Assembly (NCBI GenBank): GCA_025765615.1
Contig: JAIVFJ010000109.1
Coordinates: 156,440 to 220,439 of the forward strand
DNA: 64,000 nt
Source of the DNA: Zopfochytrium polystomum
Lineage: Eukaryota; Chytridiomycota; Chytridiomycetes; Chytridiales; Chytridiaceae
Direction: 5' to 3'
Numbering within the stretch: position 1 is the stretch's first letter; every line of letters starts with the position of its first letter. This document shows positions 11,207-20,533 of the stretch, in pieces. The notes beneath the pieces are model-generated. The model did not search any database, was not told the DNA's origin, and worked only from the letters and a program-made list of their open reading frames with translations. A program made the position numbers and the translations under genes.

Positions 11207-11930
11207 TCAACATAGAGCCAGCCCGCTGTTTAACCACCACCTTTTCACCTTTCTGTTCTTGGCTCCACTCACTGCATCACTGGTGTACCCAAAGTGCCCG
11301 CTGTCAAACCACCACTGCAGCACCTCCACCCGCCCGGCGACGCTGGCAGCCTTCACCGCACCACTAGTGTCGAACCGCAACTCGAGGACGCTGTCCTTCC
11401 ACCACTGCAAAACGCTGAGTTTCCCACCGCCGCTAGCGTCTTCCATCGCCCGCTCGTCGTACTTGAGTTCGAGCCCGCTGTCCTTCCACCACTGCAGGAC
11501 GTTGACGTGACCGTTTCCAGATGCCCAACAAATTGCGTCCGGTGCTATATTTCAGCGGGAGCCCGCTGTCCTTCCACCACTGCAGGAGATCCAGCCGTCC
11601 ACGACGGCACGCCAAGTCGATCGCGTCCGCAGAGTACACGCCGTCGAGCTGCTGCAACCCGCTGTCCTTCCACCACTGCAGCGCGTCGACCGAGTCGACA
11701 TAGTCGACGGCGAAGCTGCCACGCAACATCGCTTCGATCTGCTCCCGTGGGATATTCTGCAGAAGAAAGCTGAGAACGTCGACTGACGCTGACAACAGCG
11801 ACGATCGGAAGTCTTTGCCGAGCTGCAGCAAGGACGCCGCCTGGACGCGCGGCAGGCGGAAGAGGGATGCCGGCGGCGAAGCGGTCGCGCGGGGACTCGG
11901 TGTGGGTGCAGATCGCGATGGCGACGACTG
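11207..11930 (-). pseudogene. WWKDSG repeat copy E, three frame breaks
   Basis: The N-terminal block VVAIAICTHTESPRDRFAAG (11870-11928) is in one frame, SLFRLPRVQAASLLQL through LQWWKDSGLPLKYS in a second (11550-11870), and ELKYDERAMEDASGGGKLS, LQWWKDSVLELRF and the cap KVKRWWLNSGLALC in a third (11207-11446). Between KYS and the next unit a few bases are altered. The first break falls at exactly the same codon as the break in copy F. With consensus errors repaired it would be close to full length, so pseudogene status is not certain. Confidence 0.6.
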
Positions 11931-12386
11931 GAGGAGGGGAGGAGAATCGGTTTGACCTTCATTTGTGGTGAGGGTTTGCTCAACAGGCCCAGGCACTTCC
12001 CACCAAAGACCCAACAGGAGATCTGCCCAAGTAGCATCGTCGGCGCCATCGCCGTCTCGCCGTCGCCCTCGTCGCTGGGTGAAGTTGGCTATTTGGATGC
12101 ATTTGAACTAACAACGACCAACGAAACGAAGCTAAGAAATTATTACAAATTGAAACACAAACAGCACACACAAAGACGCGGACCAATCGAAAGACAAGCA
12201 AACAAACTGAAGAGAGAGCGTGCCCGGAGGCCCCCAGAACGAGGGCATCCCTTACTACATCCCATCCATTCCACCCATCCATCCATCCACCCGCATCGAT
12301 CCATCCGACCCCCCGATCCAATCCTTACATCCACAACTTCTCCTCCTCCTCCATCCTCCTCCCTCGCTCCCCTCCTCTTGAAAAAA
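11931..12386. other. Intergenic with a CCAT-rich simple repeat
   Basis: No supported gene. About 12265-12312 contains CCATCCATCCATCCACC-type repeats. The stretch separates two minus-strand genes. Confidence 0.4.
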
Positions 12387-12770
12387 TCACTTTTCTCCCG
12401 CAGGCACACCGTCGCCTCCTACGTCCTTGACCTTCCTCGGCCTGCCCCTCCCCCTCAGCTCTCCCTTCTCCTTTGCGACGCGCTTGGCCTCGAGCGCGGC
12501 GAGCTCCTCGGGGGTGCGGGTCTTGGGCGGGCGGCCGCGGCCGCGGCGCGGGAGCGGCTGGCCGTCGGGGCCGAGCGGCGCGGGCTTGTTGCTGGCGGCG
12601 GCGGGGGTGGTCTTTTTGGTGGCGGTTGTGTCTCCTCCGCCCGAGCCCGGATTGTCGGTGCGAGCCTTCTTGTCGGCGGGACCCTTGGCGCCGGCGTCGA
12701 CCGCGCCCTCGACGGCGGCGGGATTCTTGGGAGGGCGGCCTCGCTTCCTCTTGACGGGCTCGTCTGACAT
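12387..12770 (-). CDS. Small three-AT-hook (HMGA-like) DNA-binding protein
   Basis: Intact 127-residue frame starting MSDEPVKRKRGRPPK. Three AT-hook cores (RGRP flanked by basic residues and proline) are visible: KRKRGRPPK at about 7-15, RRGRGRPPK near 80 and LRGRGRPRK near 110, separated by low-complexity Ala/Thr/Pro/Gly linkers. AT-hooks insert into the minor groove of AT-rich DNA, so a chromatin architectural role in the nucleus is expected. Length and layout match HMGA-type proteins. The ATG at 12770 is the first in frame before the first hook. Upstream of it the antisense-oriented promoter region holds a very A-rich tract (plus strand 12842-12985). No partner genes are evident. Confidence 0.8.
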   Translation of the reverse strand: MSDEPVKRKRGRPPKNPAAVEGAVDAGAKGPADKKARTDNPGSGGGDTTATKKTTPAAASNKPAPLGPDGQPLPRRGRGRPPKTRTPEELAALEAKRVAKEKGELRGRGRPRKVKDVGGDGVPAGEK

Positions 12771-12841
12771 CTTCGACTGTGAGTTGGTCGCTCTGTTATC
12801 TGAGTGGGTTGGGGCGAAGGCTGTTTGAAGAAGAAAAACGA

Positions 12842-12985
12842 ACAAAAAAAAAAAAAAAAAAAAAAAAGATTGGAAAATAAAAATAAAATAAATTCGAAAA
12901 TGAGGAAAATAATAAAAAATAAAAATAAAAACAGAAACAAAAACAAAAATAATAAAAATAAAATAAAATAAAATAAAAAATGGGA
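12842..12985. repeat. A-rich low-complexity tract (A-run then AAATA/AATAAA repeats)
   Basis: About 25 consecutive A residues are followed by repeated AAAATAAAAT-type units. It lies 70-215 bases upstream of the AT-hook gene start, on its template side, and is followed by a G/A-rich stretch to 13060. It may be a promoter nucleosome-free tract for that gene, but only low complexity is seen directly. Confidence 0.7.
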
Positions 12986-13824
12986 GGGGGGAGGAGGAGA
13001 GAAGGAGGAGGAGGACCGCAAAGGCGAGGGGGTGGGCGTAGGGTGCGGGGGGAGGGGAAGTGTGGGGGCAGGCGGTAATAAATGCTGAGGGGGCGTCGGA
13101 TGGATGGGTTGACTCGTTAGGACGTCGCCGTCGGACGCCGCGGTGCGGAAAAAACGAGTGGATTGGCGGCAGGACTGGAAGATCTCTCTGTCTGTCTGTC
13201 TGTCTCTCACTCTGTCCGAAGCCCAGTGCTCCCACAATCAGAGCGATCCTCCACGACGTGACATGTCACACGCGCTACGTTACTGCCGGACCAGGCTCCC
13301 TTTTTCTCCAGATGCCCACTCGCCAGCCGGCCTTGGACTCCGCTCTGTTCCCATCGCTGAGTCGTTCAATATCACTTGTTTCAATTTGAATATTGTTTCA
13401 ACCAACCCCGCCGCGCATTCTGCGAAAACTGAATGAAAAGTGGACGGGCCACGGTTGCCGCTCCTTGTCATCATACCCGTCATCGTCTGCTCCAACATGG
13501 ACTCCCCCGTGAGCATACCATGACCGCAGCCACCCTTATTGTGGAAGTGCAGAAACTCTGAGAAGATTCTTTCTCCGCATTTGCAGCGCGCGAACCAGCT
13601 GCCTCTTGCTCATGTTGGCCTGTCCAGTCCTTCAGTACAGAACGAGCACAGCGTTTCCCGCCTCTTATGTTCTAGGTGTCACAAAAACTCCGTAGCAATG
13701 CCTAACAGCTCTTGATTAACCGCATCCGCCCGGGTGGGACTGCCAGTTGCCTGATGCGGAGAGCTTACAACCATTGCCCGTCCTTCCAGACCGATCTTTC
13801 TCTTGTCGTTGTGTTATCCCAGCA
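12986..13824. other. Intergenic, no supported gene
   Basis: A purine-rich start (12985-13070) and a short TCTG repeat (13185-13206) are the only structures I see. No recognisable coding sequence. Confidence 0.4.
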
Positions 13825-14722
13825 ATGAACGGAGCTGCCAAGTCACCCCAACAACCTCGTTCTGGCCCAACTCCCTCCGTGCTCGCGATCGCGATCTGCA
13901 CATATATCTGGGCACCGTGCGATCGCTTCACGGTCGCGACCCCTCTTCCGCCTTCCACGGATCCAGGCCGAGTCCCTGCTCCAGCTGCCTGACCACTACC
14001 TCGGTTCGTTCCGCTCAGTCTTCGTCCTGGAACTCTTCCGATCCCATATCCCACGAACGCGGCTCCACGCGTTGATCTGCGCAGAGAACGATGAGCCGCT
14101 GGACTACGTGGATTCGGTCGAGGCGCTGCAGTGGTGGAAGGACAGCGGGCTGGAGCTGCGGTACACGGAGTGGGCGATCAAGGAGGCCAGCGGGCGGGGA
14201 CGGGTGGATCTGCTGCGGTGGTGGAAGGATAGTGGTCTTCCCCTCAAGTACGACGAGCGCGCGCTGGAAGCTGCATCTAGGGGTGGGCACATTGATGTTT
14301 TGCAGTGGTGGAAGGACAGCGGGCTCGAGCTGCGGTACGATGAGTTCGCAATGACAGCGGCCAGCCGAGAGGGCCATGTCGCCGTGTTGCAGTGGTGGAA
14401 GGACAGCGGATACGACCTCAAGTATAACAGCAGTTCCCTCAAGGGCGCAGGCGATTCCGCCCATATCAAGACCTTGCAGTGGTGGAGAGACAGCGGGCTG
14501 GAAGTAGACTGGGGCGGCTCCCGTTTCGAGACTGCATCATGTGTCACAGTTCTCGATTGGTGGGAGGAGTCTGGCCTATTCAAAGAGTGGCTGAACGGCT
14601 TCAATAATCGGCGCGAGGCCTTTGAGGAGGTCCTTCGCCGCGGGAGCTTTTTGACCCGTTCAGTCGCGGTTAAGCAATGGTGGCACGGCCGTTGTGTAAC
14701 GTTTTGGAAGCCGCAGACGTGA
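13825..14722 (+). CDS. WWKDSG repeat protein (copy F), one frameshift in the N-terminal block
   Basis: ATG at 13825 gives MNGAAKSPQQPRSG, then VLAIAICTYIWAPCDRFTVAT. At the C4 run 13940-13943 the frame shifts; the next frame continues LFRLPRIQAESLLQLPDHYL, FRSHIPRTRLHALICAENDE and from 14106 an uninterrupted array of about eight 29-residue units (LQWWKDSGLELRYTEWAI onward). The array ends with EVDWGGSRFE, VLDWWEESGLF and the cap AVKQWWHGRC before TGA at 14722. Removing one C would join both parts, so I treat this as one gene with a likely homopolymer error. The order of blocks (N-terminal block, about nine units, degenerate VDW unit, LDWWEE unit, WW cap) is shared with copies A and G. Confidence 0.7.
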
Positions 14723-15163
14723 CCGTTCCCGTTGCAAATGTAGGCAGTTTTGCACTGATCGAAATTGGGTTCCATTTGCTTGGGAACCTTTTTCCGAGCA
14801 ACCTCAATGTGGTTAAACATGATCTACTTCCTCTCGCTCTTTGTCACTGACAGCCAGTCATCACTCTGTGAAAAGGTCGGCCAGACGTTCACCGCGTTCG
14901 CTGGCACTCCGTCACTGGAGAGGCGGGGCAGCGAACATAAAGAACAGAACTGATAGTTTTGCAAAAGACAAACCTGTTATGGCGTCACAAAAAAGGCGCA
15001 GGTCGCGAGCCAGCCAGCCAGCCCTCGATTTCAGAGAAGTTCGACAATCGTTTGTTCGTCGTCTCGGCGAAAAAAATCCCCGAAATCAAAGGACGATTCA
15101 CTCGCCCCACGCTCCTTTCGCCGGCGATTTTGCTTTTATCCCACATGTGCGGATTTGCGGCAT
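14723..15163. other. Intergenic between two tandem repeat genes
   Basis: No supported gene. The sequence just before copy G (15120-15163) shows no obvious similarity to the N-terminal coding region of copy F, so copy G may have lost or replaced its first codons. Confidence 0.4.
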
Positions 15164-16186
15164 ATGTACGTACAGTGCAATATAATATACACATACTCCC
15201 CCGGCGATCGCTTCGCCGTTGCGACGCTGTTTCGCCTGCCCCGCATCCAGGCTCCATCCCTCCTCGAGATATACTCCTTCTACCAGACGGGTGGCCGCTC
15301 GATCAGCTCGTACCGCTCCGCCGGGGTCCTGGAGCTCTACCGCCGCCATCTCCCTCCGGAGCAGCTTCATTTCCTGATCTACGAAGACGACGAGCCCCTG
15401 AGTGGCGCGGACTCGGTAGAGGCGCTGCAGTGGTGGAAAGACAGCGGGCTGGAGCTACCGTACACCGAAAAGGCCATCGAGAATGCTTCCGAGCTCGGGC
15501 GGGTGGATGCGCTGCAGTGGTGGAAGGACAGCGGCCTGGAGCTCAAGTACGATGAGAAGGCCATGGAAGCCGCATCCATGAGCGAGTCGATCGACGCACT
15601 TCAGTGGTGGAAGGATAGTGGCCTCGAGCTGCGTTATGATGAGGGAGCCTTAACTGGAGCAAGCAGGTGGGGCAAAGTCGCCTCGTTGCAGTGGTGGAAG
15701 GACAGCGGGCTGCCACTCAAGTACACTGCGGACGCTGTGACCGAGGCTTCGAGCTCAGGTCTGACGTCGGTGCTTCAGTGGTGGAAGGACAGCTGGATCG
15801 AGTTCAAGTACGATGCTCGGGCGATGGAAATGGCAAGCCAGTGGGGCCACGCGTACGTCCTCCAGTGGTGGAAGGACAGCGGATACGACCTCAAGTACAC
15901 GGTGGAAGCTGTCAAAGGGGCAGCAAGGATGGGCCAAATCGACTGCCTGCGGTGGTGGAGAGACAGCGGGTTGGAAGTGGACTGGGCTGCCGTTCCTTTC
16001 AAGGACGCTAAAAAGGCTGTAGTCCTTGACTGGTGGGAGGAGACGGGCATGTTCGAGGAGTGGCTCAATCGCTTCAGTGACAAGCGCGAGGCCTTCGACG
16101 CCATTAATGGTCGAAGACATTTTCCGGGCGAAGTTGAAAAATGGTGGCGCGACCATCGTGCCCGGTTCGTCAAGAATGATGAATAG
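15164..16186 (+). CDS. WWKDSG repeat protein (copy G), intact
   Basis: Uninterrupted frame of about 340 residues. After a short, atypical start (ATG 15164, MYVQCNIIYTYSPGDRFAV) it has ATLFRLPRIQAPSLLEIY, a linker ending ADSVEALQWWKDSGL, and nine units spaced exactly 87 bases apart at the first two units (CTG of LQWW at 15425 and 15512). The tail is EVDWAAVPFKDAKKAVVLDWW, a WLNRFSDKREAFD helix and the cap VEKWWRDHRARF. The start is uncertain because the usual AIC block is diverged; an upstream non-ATG extension is possible. This is the best reference copy of the family in the window. Its role is unknown; the array should form an alpha-helical solenoid (inference). Confidence 0.8.
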   Translation: MYVQCNIIYTYSPGDRFAVATLFRLPRIQAPSLLEIYSFYQTGGRSISSYRSAGVLELYRRHLPPEQLHFLIYEDDEPLSGADSVEALQWWKDSGLELPYTEKAIENASELGRVDALQWWKDSGLELKYDEKAMEAASMSESIDALQWWKDSGLELRYDEGALTGASRWGKVASLQWWKDSGLPLKYTADAVTEASSSGLTSVLQWWKDSWIEFKYDARAMEMASQWGHAYVLQWWKDSGYDLKYTVEAVKGAARMGQIDCLRWWRDSGLEVDWAAVPFKDAKKAVVLDWWEETGMFEEWLNRFSDKREAFDAINGRRHFPGEVEKWWRDHRARFVKNDE

Positions 16187-16488
16187 AAGCGCCACTCGTC
16201 AGAGCACTCAACTCATTCTCCTGCAACTTTAAGCACTCTTGACTCTTCTCAATTATGAACCAGTCGCCAGGCGTAGTACAATCGACAGAACACTCGGCAG
16301 CCTCACCAGCTTCTCGCTGTGCATGTCGCAACCAGGAGCGAGGCGGTCTGCTTGGATGGCTCCACAGGCCACTCCTTTTATCGAGAGCCCCCCTTCTGGC
16401 TGGTGGACTCAGGACCCATGAAAACCTTCCCCATCCTCTCCCGACTCGCAATTGTTCCTGTATCCACAACGCGACGACAAGGCACCAC
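16187..16488. other. Intergenic, nothing recognised
   Basis: Three frames are open for some distance but none shows a family I recognise. The stretch leads into the uS10 fragment. Confidence 0.35.
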
Positions 16489-16563
16489 GAGGACGACCTC
16501 GGGAAGGTCTGCAACGACCTCATTGCCCACGCCAAGGGCAAGCAGCTCAAGGTCAAGGGCCCC
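16489..16563 (+). pseudogene. RPS20: Fragment of ribosomal protein uS10 (RPS20)
   Basis: Twenty-five codons read EDDLGKVCNDLIAHAKGKQ followed by LKVKGP. This is the signature segment of eukaryotic uS10, where a leucine-glutamate-lysine-valine-cysteine helix leads to LKVKGP. The expected next block (VRMPTK and the rest of the C-terminal half) is absent in all frames, and the preceding strand is only faintly similar. It is therefore a truncated copy, or an isolated exon whose partners are not visible here. It is embedded in the 5' flank of the HET-like gene. Confidence 0.5.
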
Positions 16564-16781
16564 GACTTCGGCCATTCTCCTCGCACTGACCCGCGCACGC
16601 TTGGCGATACGCGGAGGTGGAGTAAATTGCGCAGGAGCGTTGGTGAATAGGTTCGAAAGAGTGTCTCTACCGCCCACTGCAGAACCAAAGAAGCGGCTTC
16701 TTGCGAGTGTCTTCGACGGGTCTAATTCATCCCTTTTTGCAGAAGACAGTCAAGCACTGTCTGTTTCCTTCTCCATTGGGG

Positions 16782-16783
<2 letters not shown>

Positions 16784-16850
<67 letters not shown>

Positions 16851-16874
16851 TGTGTGTGTGTGTGTGTGTGTGTG
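16784..16874. repeat. (GA)n then (TG)n microsatellite
   Basis: About 60 bases of GA repeats, interrupted once by a T, pass into about 26 bases of GT repeats, ending 18 bases before the ATG of the HET-like gene. All three forward frames remain open through it. It lies in the probable 5' untranslated or promoter region, where length changes could affect expression (inference). Confidence 0.9.
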
Positions 16875-16891
16875 ATCGAAAGAAAAGAACG

Positions 16892-18783
16892 ATGGGTGGG
16901 AGGAAGCTTTTCGACTGGCTGCGATCAAAGAGGGCGACGTCACCACAAGCACGCTCCGGTCCCGGCTCGAGTTCCCGCTCCCGTTCCCGCTCACGCACCC
17001 GCTCCCAGCAGAGCGCAGACTCCGGCACCAACGCGAATGTTCCTGTTGATGATCTGCTCACTCTAGTACGGGCGGCGATCTCCGACTGGAACTCGAAGGC
17101 TGGCGTGCGCTTCGTGAAGCTGGGGCGAACCGCCAGCGGCGACTTTACCGTCGAGCTTGTGGGCCGTGAGCCTGTCCGCCGCCAGACCTACATCGCAGTT
17201 AGCCACACGTGGTGGGCGTTCAGTCCGCAGGCGGAAGGCTACCTGCAGGACGCGGCCGCGAAGCTTGCCCTCGTCGCCCGGACTTTGCGCCTGAGCCAGT
17301 CCATTCTTCTGTGGATGGACCAGCTGTGCATCCGACAGGACGACAGTGCTGACGTCTCGGCGAACCTGGCCGAGGTGCGGGCCATCTACGCCGGCGCGGA
17401 GGCGGTCTGGATATTCGCCGCGGGGGACCCGGCGAAGCGTATGCAGATCCGAATCGGCGCGCGACCACTGGGCAGTGATCTCATCGCTCTGCGGAAAGTG
17501 TACCCCGGGCTGGACGCATGGGTGAGGCGGCTCTGGACGTTTAAGGAGGCCATCGTGGCACGCAAGCTCCTGGTTTTCGCGCACAGCCACGGCGGTGAGC
17601 TGATCAATATTCGCGCCATTGTTGAAGCCACGCTATCAGGCACCGCCGCGACAGACGCTGAGGTTGACGACGACACCGGATTCCGCGACACGTCAGAAAT
17701 GCTGGTGATGAGCTTCTCCAAAATGGCTGTGGCCCGGAAGGCTGGTCTCGTCGGCCTACTGCACCTGGAGAACGACGACGGAAGGGAGCCGCCAAACCTT
17801 GGAGGGAATTCCCCATACTCCCGCCTGGCGCGGACCCTCGGGCATGACGACGGCGACACCCACTTGACCTTTGCGCAGCTGGTGGTTCGGAGCGAGGGGC
17901 TTGTTTGCTCGTACTCTGCAGACCGCCTGCACGCCGTCATTGACTTGGTGGCCAAAGACATGTCCTCGTACGACTACGGCTGGGACCTCCACAAGGCGAC
18001 GCTATGGGTTCTGAAGAACGTTCCTGGAGCGGCCGACGTCAACGAGGTTCTATGGGCTCTCGGCGACCAGCCCGCCCAGGGTTGCAGCGCCATCGCCCTT
18101 CCCGGAGCCAGGTGGATCCACACATCGCCCTTTGAACAAACCTTCATCGTAGAATTTTAGGTGCTAAGGGGGTCAATGGTGGGTTCGTCGACTCATACGA
18201 GAGCTGGGACCTCACGCCCCTCGGCCGCAGCGCCTGGAGAGAGGACGCGTTGCGCGGGCTTTTGGGCAGCGACAAGCTGACCTCGCTGCTCCGCAGCGTG
18301 CATGACGGGGTCGTCCGTGACGTTGTGCCTCGTAAGCCAACCATGCAGCAAGAGCAGTGGCGGAGGTTCTCGCCGGAGAGCGTTCGTGACGATCTCCCCG
18401 AAGGCATGTACGCCTACACCACCGACAGCAAGAGTATCTACCGGCTGCACGACAGCTTTCATGCAGCCGTGGATGCTCTAAACTCCCCGACGCTCGTGCT
18501 GACAGCGGCCGTCATCCGGGGGAAGACTGTACTGGCAGTCAGCCCGCGCAAACCGACGGAGGCGCTGTTTATTGTGGCCGACACGTACGATAGGGGGTCC
18601 ATGATCGAAGTCCGCTCCGGCCCCGAAGGTCGGAAGGAGCTCGTCGACGTGCAGTTGATAGTGGGTCACAGATCGGATGAATTTTTGCTCAGGACACAGG
18701 ATCCGGATGACATCATGCTGGAGGAGCTAGCAGAGGCGATGGTGAATACGCGGGACGGGCACAAGTTGCTTTTCCTGAATTGA
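16892..18783 (+). CDS. HET-domain-like protein, one frameshift at a T4 run
   Basis: ATG at 16892 opens MGGRKLFDWLRSKRATS, followed by an Arg/Ser-rich linker. A heterokaryon-incompatibility-like core is then recognisable: TYIAVSHTWW at about residue 98 (family signature SHxWG), LWMDQLCIRQDD near 140 (WIDxxCINQ), VRAIYAGAEAVWIF near 165 and RRLWTFKEAIVARKLL near 210 (RxWxxQE). The reading frame stops at TAG 18158-18160, but the next frame continues without a gap as GGFVDSYESWDLTPLG and runs to TGA at 18783. Adding one T at the run 18155-18158 joins both, giving about 630 residues. In ascomycetes HET proteins trigger cell death on non-self contact; whether this distant member does so is unknown. 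Microsatellite sequence precedes the start. Confidence 0.75.
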
Positions 18784-19683
18784 AAGGGTACTTTCTGAGG
18801 AAAGTTTCTTTTTGAGCGGGGCCAGTTTGAAGCGTCCCATTGCTACAAACGTTTTGACCTATTCATCTGTTGGGCGTGCTCCATTTCGATGTAAAGAAAA
18901 CCGTCGTTGAACATGCTCAGTTGATAAGAGAAGGGGTGCATCAGGGCGCCATAGCTTTCTCAAGGGTAATTTCGCAACGATGGGCCGACGCTCAATACAG
19001 TTTCGCAACTGGGTGTGTTCAAAGACACATTCTGAAGCTTTCACATCATGATGTATGTAACTTAACTCTGCAGAGACTAGCAGTGCACTGCTCCTTGTCG
19101 TATTTGCAGCTGGTTTTGCGATGTCTTTATTTTCCTTCAGGCGCACAAGGTGACGAGACGCAGCGGAAGGGCGTCGGGTAATACAGCCTGCCTTGTCAGG
19201 CGGTAATCTTATATTCAAACTCCGATCCTTCCCCTCGTTCGACCTCATCGCCTCGAGTCGGTCGTCGTGAATCCTTTGCAAGATCGGGCGGCCCATCCAC
19301 ACACTCTGGCCTCTGCGCATAGATTCATTTTTTCACTCTTCGCATAAGACGGAGTGCCATTATGTTTTGCGATTGATCTTAAGCAACTCAGAGTGTAAAA
19401 AATGGATTCCACTTGACAGTCGTTAGATCTGTGCGTTCCCCGGAAGGCTCATGTACGAGCGTGCCTATCGTTGCGTTTCAGCTTCGTCGATTGTGAACAT
19501 AGAGAGGTCGTGTTGATTCCTCGATTCTTTTTGAATTTGCTTGATTGGGTCGAGAGCCTTTGAAGTAACACGTTGGCTCTAACGTCGTTGAAGCGTCTGC
19601 TCTGCCGGAGGTTAATTTGAGGTTACGATGCAAGCAAAGATAAGGAAAAAAAAGGAAAACAGGGGGGTCGAGGGGGTACAATT
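18784..19683. other. Intergenic, no supported gene
   Basis: A minus-strand frame at 18859-19320 and a plus-strand frame at 18870-19181 are open but show no family I recognise and overlap each other. I do not call either. Confidence 0.35.
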
Positions 19684-19778
19684 TATTGAGTTGCAGCACA
19701 GAAATTAAGTCTCATTGTCAGTGATCGTCACTTCCTTCCTTTCCCCTCGCCCACCTATTGAGTTGCAGCACAGAAATT
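19684..19778. repeat. 23-bp perfect direct repeat, 72 bp apart, at the edge of the copia element
   Basis: The sequence TATTGAGTTGCAGCACAG followed by AAATT occurs at 19684-19706 and again at 19756-19778. The second copy lies at what looks like the outer end of the element's 3' LTR, so the first may be a leftover of a partly duplicated LTR end. Confidence 0.75.
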
Positions 19779-19902
19779 CAGTGCAGAACTCTTGACAAGG
19801 AGCAACAGGGATAAGAAGGATGAAGAACCCAGACAATTCCAAAGATGACTACGAAGGCCTTAAATAAAGTAACACAATAACCCCCTGGACAAGTAGTCCC
19901 GA

Positions 19903-20337
19903 CTAGCACACTCCCATTCGCCCCTTGAGGTCCTGGAATCGGGGAGGAAGAAGTGCTTTGGTCAAGATGTCTGCAAGCATGTCCACCGTTGGACAGTATT
20001 GTAGATGAAAACCACGGTTTTGCCGACACTCCCGAATCCAATGATAGGTCCGGTGGATGTGCTTCGAAAGGTTGTTGATAAGTGGGCGGGTGGCAATGGC
20101 CAGGCTCCCTTGATTGTCTCCAAGAATTTGTAGCCAATCAGGGTTGTCCTCTTCTTTGTCGGCAGTTTGGAGAGTCGCCATATGATAGCGCGAGTCCAGC
20201 TTCCACTCTTCAAGTAGCCCCTTAAGCCACAGCGCCTCCTTTCCCCCATCAGATAATGCAACGTATTCTGCCTCACATGTGGAAGTGGCAATAGTGGGTT
20301 GTCTGCGTGACCTCCATCCCACTGGTCCACCTGACAT
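19903..20337 (-). pseudogene. Copia RNase H fragment
   Basis: Encodes PTIATSTCEAEYVALSDGGK, then LGDNQGSLAIATRPLINNLS with KHIHRTYHWIREC and DMLADILTKALLPPRF. These match the copia RNase H signatures STxEAEY, DNxGAI, KHIxxxYHxxRE and LADxxTK. It is displaced by frame from the reverse transcriptase part. Confidence 0.8.
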
Positions 20338-20533
20338 AATTCGCCCACAGCGTGCGCAATATCAGGTCGGGTAACCACAGCTGCGTAGTTAAGGGAGCCC
20401 ACTAAAGACGCATATGGTCGAGTCACTTTTTCCTCCTCCGTCATTGGAACCCCTTTCACAAACTTCACGCTTTTGTCGATGGGTGTTGAAGTCTCCTTCG
20501 CCATGCCCTGTCCATACTCGTCAATCAGGTGAT

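Noticed and set aside
12455..13237. Phe/Ile-rich 260-residue minus-strand frame
   Set aside because: It runs through the A-rich low-complexity tract upstream of the AT-hook gene; composition, not coding, explains it.
13140..13436. Short plus-strand frames near the TCTG repeat
   Set aside because: No conserved motif, overlapping frames on both strands, and low-complexity content.
14106..16100. CRISPR-like regularly spaced repeats
   Set aside because: The 87-bp periodicity comes from coding 29-residue protein units with no spacer/repeat division.
16319..16891. N-terminal extension of the HET-like gene through the microsatellite
   Set aside because: The open frame is due to GA and TG repeats lacking stops; no ATG in frame before 16892 is in a protein-like context.
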